A stretch of 46,676 nucleotides of DNA, from NCBI GenBank assembly GCA_000310025.1, contig FN649742.1, positions 2,662,099 to 2,708,774 on the forward strand. Direction: 5' to 3'. Shown here one piece after another: positions 9,669 through 18,343 of the stretch. Numbering within the stretch: position 1 is the stretch's first letter; the number at the start of each line of letters is the position of its first letter. A program made the translations under genes and the position numbers. The stretch is from Ectocarpus siliculosus. Taxonomy: Eukaryota > Sar > Phaeophyceae > Ectocarpales > Ectocarpaceae. The notes under the pieces were generated by a model. That model saw only the letters and a program-made list of their open reading frames with translations. It had not been told where the DNA came from and ran no database searches.

Positions 9669-12600
9669 CTTTTTCTTGCCTCCATAGCGGGCAGGCCGCT
9701 GGCGCCACACGCGCGAAGAATACACACGTTCCGAAAAAAACACAACAAAAGCACTTCTTTTTGTCTACACGACGGCCACGACGGGAGTCTAGTACCGCAA
9801 CTACCTGGAGGACGCGCTGGCTTTGGGTGCCAGGCTCGGGTCGCCGACGCTTTTCGTCACGCTCACCGCTAAAAGGTTGGTCCGACCAACCTGGACCAAC
9901 CTGTTGGCGGTCAGGGTGACGAAAAGCGTCGGCGACCCGAGCCTGGCACCCAAAGCCAGCGCGTCCTCCAGGTAGTTCCGGTACTGAACTCCCGTCATGG
10001 CCGTCGTGGAGGCAAACAATTCAAGTTTTTTTGTATTTTTTTTTTGCGTTTTTGTTGGAGCGTGTGTATTTCGCGCGTGTGTTGCCAGTGGCCTGCCCGC
10101 TAGGAGGCAAGAAAAACTTGTTGGTGTTTTTTCGGAATGTTGTTGGCAGCAGCTGCTCAAGTTGATGTTAATGTTGCGGATGCGGCGGTCACAACGCCCA
10201 GCAGAGCAGCAGCACAGCAAAACCTGGTGGAAGTGTAGTAGAGGGCAGCGGAAGCGGTGTTGGCGTGCGTGTATGCTACGATGCACACACGCTACACGCC
10301 ACAACAGGCCAGCGCGTGTTTGACTTCTGTGCCATACTGTTGTGGCCCCCGCGTTAGGAGGCACACCCTGCCTCGCGGCACGCCCTACGGGCCCCCCTTG
10401 TGGTGGCCAACCCCCATGTCGCGCCATAGGGGAGTTTATAACCTGCCTGCCTGCATGTGTATGTGTTGGGTGCACCAAGTTGCCTGCCTGGGTTGCACGG
10501 CGGCCGCGGGGGTTAGCTTCTTCTGTACCGCCTGTGTGTCCCGCCGCCCGTGGTGGTCGTTGTTGACGATTCCGTCCGTCTCTGGTGGTGGTCTGGTGGC
10601 TTTACGCGTGCGTGCATCTCTTTTAATTTTGGTCATCACTCTTTTCTTTTTCGTTTTTCTCGTTTGCATCGTCACGCTCGCCCTCCTTTGTACGAAAACC
10701 TCGGAAACCGAAGACCGTGAGGTGGATCGCCGGTCTAGACGCCGGGATCAGCGGGCCTCCGGACTCGCTGCTGGACAAGCTAAAGAAGTAAGCGAAAAGG
10801 GTCGAGGATGTACATCACATGCGTCTCGATGGAGTGATGCCAAAGAGACGCATGGTAAACCCGTAGTTTTTTCGTAAAAGAGGTTTCGGGGGGTGGGTAG
10901 TATCATGAAGACCTGCCTGTCTGTCTATCTGTCTTGTCTGTCTGTCTGTCTGTCCAGCTGTCAGTCATGCTGCGTGTTCGTCCCGTCTTCCATGCATTCT
11001 TCGCGGCTCCATCAGTCGAAGACATGAAAACATGAAATGTGGAACACACTTATTTATCCGCATTTTTTTACGGACAAAGCAGCGCTATCTTGTCCTTGTG
11101 TTTGACACTATTATACCTTTCGTTCGCTCGCGTTGCGTTTTCCGTGGATGTTTCTTTTTTGTTCTCGGGCGGTGCGGTCAGGTGCGCGACGGTGTCGCCG
11201 AGCCAGCTCCAGCAGCGGTTGGCCGGCCTCATGGCCAAGCTAGACGGGCCGGCGGCGCAGCAGCAGGTGTGCGTGCGTGCGAGCGTGTCATTTTGGTGTG
11301 CTCGCGGGAGATTTTTTTTTCGTGCGCATGACGCTAGATAACGTCAAGTCGCAGCAGTTCTTTGGACTCTTCTCTCCATCACCGTTTGCCTTCTTCTGTC
11401 GATCGCTCTGATGCATCAACCGGAAGAACAGGCACTTACTACATACACAGGCGCGCTTAACTGTAGATAAACACCCCAGCATAAGCATGGTCGCAAGATA
11501 TATTAGAAGATACCTGTTGTCTACTGGTTCGTCCTCCTTCTCCCACCCCCTTGTCTCTCGCCCTCTCTCCCCTCTCCCGAACACTCTCTCTCCCCCTGCC
11601 CCCCTGATTCGCCTTCGCCCATTGGTGAAAACAAAACTAGAACGCCGTGAGCAGCCTCACGTCGTCATTTCGAGCAGCGACGAGCTCGCTGGACGCCAGG
11701 GGCTCGGATCTGGAGGCCGGTGTTGTGGGGGATGCGAAGAAGAAGGCCGAGGCTCTCTACTACTCCACGCTCGAGGTGCGTGAAGTGAAAACCATTTTCT
11801 ATAAAGGAAAACAGTAGTAAAGCCGGAAACAAACGATACGATACAAGACGTGATTTTTCACCCAGAAGAAAGAAGCAGCATTGCAAATCAAGGAGAAAGA
11901 AGCAGCACAGCAAATCCAGGAGAAAGAACAAGCATAGCAATCCAAGGAGAAAGAAAGAGCATAGCAAATCAAGGAGAAGGTGAAGCCGGGAACTAACGAC
12001 ACAGGACTTGGTGTTACACCAGGAACGAAACCGCATGCGTGAAAACTAACGCGGGCATCCGTAGCACATGGCAGGCTTATGTCATTGAAAACGGTGCGGT
12101 CGGCGTGAAAAGCGTTGGCGGTGGGTTCCGACGCGATACTGTAGGCGTTTGCCTTCGAATGCTCTCTCCCCCCCCCCCGCCGCCTCCTTTAACCAGGTGA
12201 CCCAAGTTCACGAGGGATCGTCTCCCATGCATGTCACAGCAAAAAAAAATGATCGTCTCCCGTGCGTTGCACGGCGAAGAAGAGGTAACCGTTGCACCCC
12301 CAATGAATACCACCCCCCTCCCCCCCCCCCTATCCCAGGTGTTGCTGGACGCAGAGACGGAGAGGTTGAGCTCCGAGGATCACAGCCGCCTCCTCGAGCA
12401 GGAAACCTTGCACAAGGCTCTCCTCGCTTGCTGCCTCGAGGTGTGGTATCCAGCTTATCTGTCTATCTGTGTGAGTTGTGCTTAACCGTTGTTCAGGTGC
12501 GGGTCATCGCAGCACACACACTTTGGTACCGCGTGTCCTGAAGTTGATTGACCGTGAGGTTGTTTGGCAATCGATGCCGAGAGGGGTGGCGTTGTCTCGG

Positions 12601-15600
12601 AGAGTCTGTCTTCCTTTGCTCTCGTCGTTCTGTCTTCGCGCCTACTGTACCCTCTTGGTTGTGGACGAATCGAGCCTCGAGACCCAATCCTCCATGTATG
12701 GGTCGCATTAGAGTGTGCTGTCGCTTCTGAGGCGCCACCTTGTTCCGGCAGCAGTGGTAACAGCAACTTCTTAAGCAAAGGAGCGCGGTTTTCTGCTTCC
12801 CGTGTGGCGACGGAACAAGGTTGGTTGCGGAAATGATGACATCAGTTTGACACACGCGCCTGCCTCTTGCTGTCGGTGGGTCTTGAACGCGTTTGTTGTT
12901 CCAGCCTGTCGTGCTTCGCGTGCGATCGCAACCACGAACGCCAACCACGACGTCCACGCCACTACACAGCAGCGGCGTGGGGGGCGCAACACGCAACACA
13001 AAACGTTTCTGTTTTTTTCGCTCTTTTTTTCCCGCGCCGACGAAGAAGACAGCAGTCGGGGCAGCCTAAAGCGTGACCGGAGTACATACTTTACTCTCAA
13101 GAAATAATTGACCGTTTCTCTGTAAGGACTCTTGTCTGCGTGACCCCTCCACCCGCCATACACCACAAACCATATACACCACACAGGCGGTGCTGAAGGC
13201 GAGCTCCCTGCTGAGCCTGACTTTCCCGTGGGTGCTCCGGAGGATGGATATCGACGCGCTCGACCTGTGCAAGGTGCTCGAGAGCTTCGCGCGCTTCTGT
13301 CCGGGCCTCCCGGTGAGTTGGGTGTTTGGATAGGCGTCGACCGCGCTAACCGGCTGACCAATGAAAAGACGTCAATCTTGTAGAGGGAAACAAGAGCACG
13401 AACACTTTCTAGTCAAAAGTGTGTGTGTGTGTTTGAATATGCATTACTGCGCGAACCGAACTGACGGAAAACTAGCATGAATAGACTACGAAAGGAACAA
13501 CCGAGCCAGGTAGCGTAGTGTGCTTTGAAACGATTTGACGTTCTTTTTTTGGCTCTCCCGACAAGCACACAACGGGTGGCAGATGAACGTGCATGTAAGC
13601 ACGCCTCGCCTTGCCGGGTGTCGATTTTGCTTGCTAACCGCCTTCGACACGCTTTTTTTTGTGCGATGGCGGCGCAACGACTGCTGCTGTTGCCGCCGCC
13701 GCTGCCGCCGCCGATGATGATGATGATGATGCAGATGAACCTTAAGTACCACCTGTTCGAGGTACAGACGGAGATCGTGGAGAGACTGGCCCTTGAGGCC
13801 GGGGCGGGAGTGTTCAGGCTCATCGAAGAGCACGAGGTACACCGCGTTAGTACCTTCTGTCACAGCTGCGTGGGGGTTGTACGTAGGTGTGGTGATGTTT
13901 GGTGGCGGGAAGAGAAGGACTGCAACGAGGAATGTATCCTCTCGTTGTGACTCTCTTGCTGACTTTGTTGTGGGTCCGCCTGCCCGCCATCTACCCAAGG
14001 CAAACAAACATGTTCAGTAATGTTTACACCCATTATGATTGCCTCTGTCTGGCCCACCCCCTCTTGATTAAAGGGGTGCACCGACGCTGGGGACGAGGGG
14101 GGGTTTAACGCCCCCCTCCGTCGGTCCATCCGTCCCATGTAGTACCCCCCCCCCCCCCCTGTTGATCACGAACATCTCTCAGGCCGCAGGGGAGTGGCCC
14201 GTGACCCCCCTCCGAGAGACGGACGTCGCCCCGCCTACCGGCTCGCACATGGCCGGCCTCCCGTGCTCTCCCCAGAAAGTAGATTGCCAACCGCAGGCAA
14301 ATGCGGGAAAGCCTGCCTCCTCTCTCGACGAACCCGAAGCGGACGGGGAAGCGGCGGCGGCGGCAGCAGCGGCAACGGTAGAAAGGGGGGAAGGAGCAGA
14401 GGTGAACGGTAGCGGCGATGATGCCGTGCCGGCTGGACAGGCCGCCACCGGGACGGCAGTGGTGGCGGCCGCGGCGGCGGGGGCGGCGAGAGCACGGGCG
14501 TCGACCCTCGACCTCTTCTTCAGGAGGCTGATGAAGCGGGCGGCGGAGGTGGTGGCGGAGCTGTGCTTACGGAGGTTGCATCTCCCGGGGGACACGGCAG
14601 ATCAGGTGTGCACGGAGGCGCGTTGCGGTCACGAGGGGTGGAGTTTGCAAAGAGTCTTCGCATGGATGGGTGGTCGGAGGCGTCGTTCGTGGGGTGATCA
14701 CCCGCGAGTTATACGAGTGAGAGATAAAAGCGCGCGTATAGGTTGTGCCGGGGGGGGGGGACTCTTGAACGAGATGGCAGCCTGCCCGCTGGTGCTGACG
14801 TCTTTCTTCAGCCGGTCAGCGCTGTCAATGCTAACGAATAACACAGCTGGTTGGCATCGTCGACGCTAACACAGTCAAACACACCCACCCACCCGACCAC
14901 ATAATAAAAACCCGATACTTTCGTTGGTGTGCTGCTGCGCCCCCTCTCTTGAACTTGCTCTCGCGGCGTACACCCAACAGGTGTGGACGGTTATCAAGCG
15001 GTGCGTGGCGCAGAGGACGGAGATTCTCAAGGACCGACACCTCCATCACGTCATCCTTTGCAGGTACTGTAGGTTTGGTGTGTGTGTGATGAAACGGATC
15101 GCCCGGGGGTGGGGGGATGCTTTCAGCGTGGGGGGAAGGGGTGTAAGCAAACGAGCATTGGGCCCGGCGAATGATCTATTGAAAAAAATGACAGAGAAAC
15201 ACGCCATATGCGCTGCTTGTGCAGTTGATGCACCAAGGGGGGGTGGGTAGCCCTCTCTCAAGTGCTGCTGGATGCCACAATTGTGTGTGTGTGTTTTTTT
15301 TTTTTTTTTTTCGTTGGCAAGGGTTTTGTCCGCTTGCAACGTGAGAAGAACGAAGTCTTCTCTTGGCCCAAGGGATGTAAGACCATCTCTTCCGTTCGAG
15401 TAGAGTTGAATGATCGAGTGTGAAAAGTGCTGAGTAGAATGGTCAGCTTCTCATTTTTCTCACTCTCTGCAACACCGCTGCCGCCGTCTCGACGCCACAC
15501 CAACCCTAACCGGGACCACTTTTTTTTTCTTCCCATCTCGCACCCGCCGTTTTTGTTGCGCCGGCCCCACAGCACGTACAGCGTGTGCAAGGTGAACGGG

Positions 15601-18343
15601 GTTACCCCGGAGGTGACCTTCAAGCGCATCATCGAACAGTACAAGCAGCTGGCGGGGGCCGGCGGGGGCGGCCTCAGCGGAGGCGTGGGCACACCCCGCC
15701 TGAGCGTGGTGAAGGACATCCTTCTCAAGAGAGGGCACGACGAGGAGGCGGGGGGCGAGGGTGCGGGAGAGCCCCAGCAGGAGGAAAGGGGTGACATCAT
15801 CAAGTTTTACAACAAGGTGGGGGAAATGAGTGGATGTAAGAGCAGCGGGACTGTCGTTGCTGTCTGTCGTCCGTACGCTCTCGGTGATGTGCGGCTCTTG
15901 TTTTGCCCGCTGCGCGCTTGTCGAGTGGCTGGCGCGGGCACTAGGACACGTTTTCATACATGAATCGGCGTTAGGATGGGTAAAACGCCATGGCAGTTCT
16001 TAATGAGAGTATACCGCGGCTCTTTGATGGGTGACGGACGATGACCCGAGACGGTTCTTGGGTGGAGTTCTATTCGACCGCTGAAATGGTTTGGTGACGA
16101 AAGATGCGTGAGCAAAGGTTAACCGGACAACATCCCTTGTCCCTCCCTCCCTCCCGCTGCTACGGCGGTGACGCGGCCGATGCGTGCGCGTGGTTCGACA
16201 CCTATTTACCCGTGGTGGCATACCGTGCAACAACAACGAAAAGGTGTACATTCCGGCGATGAAGCAGTTTGTGCTGGAGTTTAAGAACCTTGCCGGGCAG
16301 CAGCAGGGCGTGGCCAGCATCACGACCGCACGTGAGACACAGACGGGACAATGGAAACAGCACTTTTTCGGTACACGCATGCGGGCGGGATGCTTGTTGA
16401 CGAATAAATAGTCTACTCGTTCGGTGTGATTGTCTGTGGTGTGCCTGTATGAGATGCCGTGCGGGTCGCGACCCAGCAAGGCAAGGGCGCGCTTATATTT
16501 TACCGTTCTGCAGCTCTTGCTCTTGACAACGTGTGCCCAAAGGTGAGGGATGTTGTTTGCCAGTAGTTTTTTTTGTCTTGTTCAAGGTGTTTTTTTTCTC
16601 GCGTTTTTGTGCATTTAGGACGTTGAACACGTTTGTTGGGATAAGGGACAAGGGTTAGGTGTGCCTACTCGATATACACAACCTGAGCATGAAAGTCGTT
16701 GCAGTTTCGACCCTTGCGCGCGGAGACGCTAAACAACAGGTTGGTTCACCGCACGGCACGCCCTTGACACGCCCGTCCCCCCCCCATACCTCCTGGCCTT
16801 CCCAGAAGATGCCGCTCGAGTAGCGAAGCGCGTACAGTCCAAAAGATCTGCTGACGGCATCACGCCGCCGCCGCCGCGTGCACCGGCGGATGCCGCGGCG
16901 GATGCCGCGGTTTCACCTCCAACCGGCAGCGAGGGAGGAGGCGGCGACGGGGGAGAAGAAGAAAACGATGCCCGACAAGATGCGGCTCCCGCCGCCGCCG
17001 CCGCCCAACGCCGAAGCCAACGCCGCCGCTTGACGCGTTCGAGCAGTACCACCGGCGGCGGCGGCGGCGCATCGTCCACAAACGATAACGTCGAGGAGGA
17101 GGAGGAGGGCGACAATCGTCACTTGAAGGACGGTGACGACAACAGCGTTAACGACGGCGACGGCGGCGGTGAGAGGAAAAGCCGACGCGGAGGAGGAGGA
17201 GGGGGAGGGAAGCAACCGGTCTCCTCCTCGGCAAGAGAAGATCAAGCAGCGGGAGGAGGAGGAGGAGGAGGAGGGGGAGCGGGTGGGAACGGCAGCGAGG
17301 ACGACGTCGTCGCCGCCGGGGCGGCCCTCTCGGCCCTTAGCACGGCCCCCCACCCGCACAAGCCGCTCGTGTCCCACCTCCCGAGCCAGAAGATGACGGA
17401 CTCCAAACGCGTCCAGGACAACGTTAACGTCTTCCTCACCACCGTGTCCTCTCCCGCTAGGAGACCGTCCCCGCCCCGCGCCGCCGGTGCCACGGCTTCG
17501 CCCTCGTCGTCGCGCGTCGCCGACGGCGGCGGGGTGCGAGGGGGCGGGGGTCGCGGCGGCGGCAGGAGAGCGTCTGCTGGCGGTGGAGGGGCACAGGGGG
17601 GCGGCGGTGGGGGGGGGGGGGGAGTAGGCGTGTATGCCTTCGGCGAAAGCGCATCCAAGGTACGTCATTGTTGGTGTCGGGATCGTTGTCGTTGTCGTTG
17701 TTGTCTTGAGATGATAAATCGTTCCGGTCTCTGCTCGGGACACCATCAAATCTCCGTACCGGTCCAACACACTCGGGCGCCTTCCGTGGTCACGGGCCAA
17801 CTATCCAAAGGGTACATGCACACCATGTCTTGAAGGTTTTTTGCCAGCCGATGGTGGTATGTTCCATAGCATGGCTGAATAGACGTCGCGCTACGTGCCG
17901 CTGGTCGGCGAAGGTACAGCAGGGTGTGAATTGAAGACGTCGTTGGCACGGTCGGCCCACTTGTCGACACGATGTCGTTCCATTTTGGTGTAAGCATTTT
18001 GTGGTAAGGCTGTTGTATATACAACCAGCCCCCCCTCGCCGGACCGACAACGTTGCCAGGACCCGCGTGCCACTCTATAGCTTGGACCACCACGTCACGT
18101 ACCGCCGCCGTTCTCCCTCACTTGGCTCTCCCCTTCGCATACATGCATGTCCCTGTACCACGTCTTGTTCACCTCGAACGATGACGTGATTGGCCCTTCC
18201 GTTGTCAGGACCTCCAAATGATCAACAGAGCTGTGCGTGCCTCGGCTGCCGATGGCGGAGGAGGTTCGCCGCACCCGCCAAGAGCCAAAAGGGCCAAGGC
18301 CTCGTCGTCGTCGTCCTCGAGCCGATCGCGACCACCCCGATGA
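5401..18343 (+). CDS. RBR: retinoblastoma-related pocket protein (RBR), 17 exons, 5' incomplete
   Basis: Pocket-domain cell-cycle repressor expected to bind E2F/DP and chromatin modifiers in the nucleus and to be inactivated by cyclin-CDK phosphorylation. Exons: 5401-5592, 6368-6528, 6971-8083, 8500-8605, 9172-9573, 10714-10787, 11182-11266, 11641-11775, 12339-12440, 13187-13312, 13735-13836, 14183-14605, 14981-15063, 15573-15816, 16244-16331, 16806-17659, 18209-18343. All junction phases agree; they sum to 4425 nt, 1474 codons plus TGA. Domain order: N-terminal RB fold (about residues 1-490), ETPV start of box A (650), box A to about 866, spacer, box B (about 970-1140) with KDRHLHHVILC and DIIKFYN (the Tyr-Asn pair that lines the LxCxE groove in other RB proteins), then a C-terminal domain ending FGESASK-DLQMINRAV. 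Many SP/TP sites flank the boxes (for example GTPR, STPRR, ETPV, CSPQ, GTPR, SSPAR). Poly-Ser, poly-Ala and poly-Gly inserts make it longer than the usual ~900-1000 residues. The initiating exon was not found. Confidence 0.93.
6368..6528 (+). CDS. RBR: RBR exon b
   Basis: Acceptor CAG 6365-6367, donor GTGAGT at 6529 (phase 2). Encodes GVKGFMEHL...LYGKYRQIWN, matching the 'F.KEL ... LLSKYYKRGYREL' helix pair of RB N-terminal domains. Confidence 0.88.
6971..8083 (+). CDS. RBR: RBR exon c, large, with homopolymer inserts
   Basis: Acceptor TCGCAG 6965-6970; donor GTACGG at 8084, phase 2. Contains LGWYLYLLTKDVLGF and VRCLNLVLAALGAVV (RB N-terminal fold), a ~23-residue serine run from a (TTC)n repeat at 7325-7370, a glycine run near 7574-7625, LLAKLSASGRCPAKEVRAM, and VVLDEAFVLTPDLR at the end, equivalent to the 'LDERVF' linker of RB proteins. 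Confidence 0.88.
8500..8605 (+). CDS. RBR: RBR exon d: TP-rich linker before pocket A
   Basis: Acceptor TGCAG ending 8499, donor GTGCGG at 8606, phases 2 then 0. Encodes GTPRYGGSTPRRSALTPS, which carries three Thr-Pro sites and corresponds to the CDK-phosphorylated inter-domain linker of RB. Conservation is weak outside the TP motifs. Confidence 0.75.
9172..9573 (+). CDS. RBR: RBR exon e: poly-Ala linker and start of pocket A, GC donor
   Basis: Acceptor CCAG ending 9171. Contains an alanine run coded by (GCG/GCA)n at 9288-9350 and ends ETPVMAVME, the conserved TPV start of RB box A. No GT donor follows; the best junction is GAG|GCAAGA, a GC-AG intron, because it joins in frame and at the right spacing to TVRWIAGLDAG of the next exon. 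Confidence 0.78.
9790..9875 (+). pseudogene. Helitron Rep-like N-terminal fragment (left arm)
   Basis: In frame the left arm reads YRNYLEDALALGARLGSPTL followed by FVTLTA, closely resembling the 'Y.DAMAL...G.PDLF.T.T.NP' block of the Helitron-like N-terminal domain. Only about 28 residues remain; a stop precedes the Tyr. No HUH motif, helicase or Helitron end (TC...CTRR) was found. Confidence 0.55.
9897..10005 (-). pseudogene. Helitron Rep-like N-terminal fragment (right arm, inverted)
   Basis: The minus strand of the right arm encodes the same block (TAMTGVQYRNYLEDALALG then LGSPTLFVTLTANR). It is the inverted partner of the left-arm copy and slightly longer at its N-terminal side. Non-functional remnant. 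Confidence 0.55.
10714..10787 (+). CDS. RBR: RBR exon f: pocket A
   Basis: Acceptor GAAG ending 10713, donor GTAAGC at 10788. Encodes TVRWIAGLDAGISGPPDSLL, equivalent to the 'A.WL...I.PLP..PS..L' segment of box A. Confidence 0.8.
10917..10962 (+). repeat. (CTGT)n microsatellite in RBR intron f/g
   Basis: Tandem CTGT tetranucleotides with small interruptions. Confidence 0.8.
11182..11266 (+). CDS. RBR: RBR exon g: pocket A
   Basis: Acceptor GGTCAG ending 11181, donor GTGTGC at 11267. Encodes CATVSPSQLQQRLAGLMAKL; phase 2 entry completes a Lys codon from the previous exon. Confidence 0.83.
11641..11775 (+). CDS. RBR: RBR exon h: pocket A
   Basis: Acceptor CTAG ending 11640 after a strong pyrimidine tract; donor GTGCGT at 11776. 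Ends KKKAEALYYSTLE, matching 'LEALKLYYRVLE' of RB box A. Confidence 0.85.
11868..11982 (+). repeat. 27-bp tandem repeat, about 4 copies, in RBR intron h/i
   Basis: Units of the type AAATCAAGGAGAAAGAAGCA(GCAYAGC) repeat at 27-bp spacing with 2-4 substitutions each. Purine-rich on the plus strand. It is intronic; the reading frame on the opposite strand is a by-product of the repeat. Confidence 0.7.
12339..12440 (+). CDS. RBR: RBR exon i: pocket A
   Basis: Acceptor CCCAG ending 12338, donor GTGTGG at 12441. Encodes VLLDAETERLSSED and ETLHKALLACCLE, matching the 'N..FH.SLLACA.E' helix of box A. Confidence 0.92.
13187..13312 (+). CDS. RBR: RBR exon j: pocket A
   Basis: Acceptor ACACAG ending 13186, donor GTGAGT at 13313. 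Encodes LTFPWVLRRMDIDALDLCKV, nearly the textbook 'FPW.L....AFD..KVIESF' of RB proteins. Confidence 0.95.
13735..13836 (+). CDS. RBR: RBR exon k: end of pocket A
   Basis: Acceptor TGCAG after a (GAT)n run, donor GTACAC at 13837. Encodes KYHLFEVQTEIVERLALEAG, matching 'HL...E..I.ESLAW' of box A. Confidence 0.92.
14183..14605 (+). CDS. RBR: RBR exon l: A/B spacer and start of pocket B
   Basis: Acceptor CTCAG ending 14182, donor GTGTGC at 14606. A poorly conserved, Ala/Gly-rich spacer with VTPL and CSPQ sites is followed by STLDLFFRRLMKRAAEVVAE, the first helix of box B. Confidence 0.9.
14981..15063 (+). CDS. RBR: RBR exon m: pocket B
   Basis: Acceptor CAACAG ending 14980, donor GTACTG at 15064, phase 2. 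Encodes VWTVIKRCVAQRTEILKDRH then LHHVILC, the conserved 'L..DRHLDQ...C' helix of box B. Confidence 0.95.
15573..15816 (+). CDS. RBR: RBR exon n: pocket B with LxCxE-groove residues
   Basis: Acceptor CACAG ending 15572, donor GTGGGG at 15817. Encodes YSVCKVNG, TFKRIIEQYKQL, a Gly-rich insert, and RGDIIKFYNK. The FYN triad corresponds to the Tyr-Asn that contacts LxCxE ligands in other RB proteins. Confidence 0.93.
16244..16331 (+). CDS. RBR: RBR exon o: end of pocket B
   Basis: Acceptor AAAAG ending 16243; donor GTGAGA at 16332 (phase 1). Encodes VYIPAMKQFVLEFKNLAG, continuing the KFYN helix exactly as in animal and plant RB. The donor choice is supported by the phase of the next exon. Confidence 0.85.
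16806..17659 (+). CDS. RBR: RBR exon p: C-terminal domain
   Basis: Acceptor CCCAG ending 16805, donor GTACGT at 17660. Starts QDAARVAKRVQSKRS (a basic, possibly nuclear-localising stretch), continues through Ala, Gly and Glu-rich low-complexity sequence, then a conserved block with LPSQKMTDSKRVQDNVNVFL and SSPARR, and ends GVYAFGESASK. Confidence 0.85.
18209..18343 (+). CDS. RBR: RBR exon q: terminal exon
   Basis: Acceptor GTCAG ending 18208. Encodes DLQMINRAVRASAADG, corresponding to the 'S..F..IN..V' end of RB C-terminal domains, then a basic PRAKRAK motif and a Ser/Arg tail, stopping at TGA 18341-18343. Confidence 0.92.
   Translation, partial: DLQMINRAVRASAADGGGGSPHPPRAKRAKASSSSSSSRSRPPR

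Larger units (their letters stand above)
9669..10119. repeat. ~450-bp foldback (inverted repeat) in RBR intron
   Basis: Left arm 9669-9874 is the reverse complement of right arm about 9901-10119, with a spacer of about 26 bp that itself contains GGTTGGTCCGACCAACC. The inner ~80 bp of each arm (9791-9872 against 9903-9983) is near-perfect; the outer part matches with small indels (for example GCGGGCAGGCC, ACACACGCGCGAA). Transcribed RNA would form a long hairpin. Confidence 0.85.
9574..10713 (+). other. RBR intron e/f, GC-AG, carrying a foldback insertion
   Basis: The donor is GCAAGA rather than GT. The intron holds an (AAC)n tract at 9627-9669, a long inverted repeat and Helitron-like coding fragments. 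After the foldback (10120-10680) the sequence is T-rich with no feature seen. Confidence 0.6.

Noticed and set aside
9118-9687. Poly-Asn extension of the RBR exon beyond 9573
   Set aside because: It reads into the (AAC)n repeat of the intron and loses the RB alignment; the GC donor restores it.
11665-12036. Minus-strand hydrophobic frame (FFLLDLLC repeats) as a membrane protein
   Set aside because: It is the complement of the purine-rich 27-bp intronic repeat; codon pattern simply mirrors the repeat.
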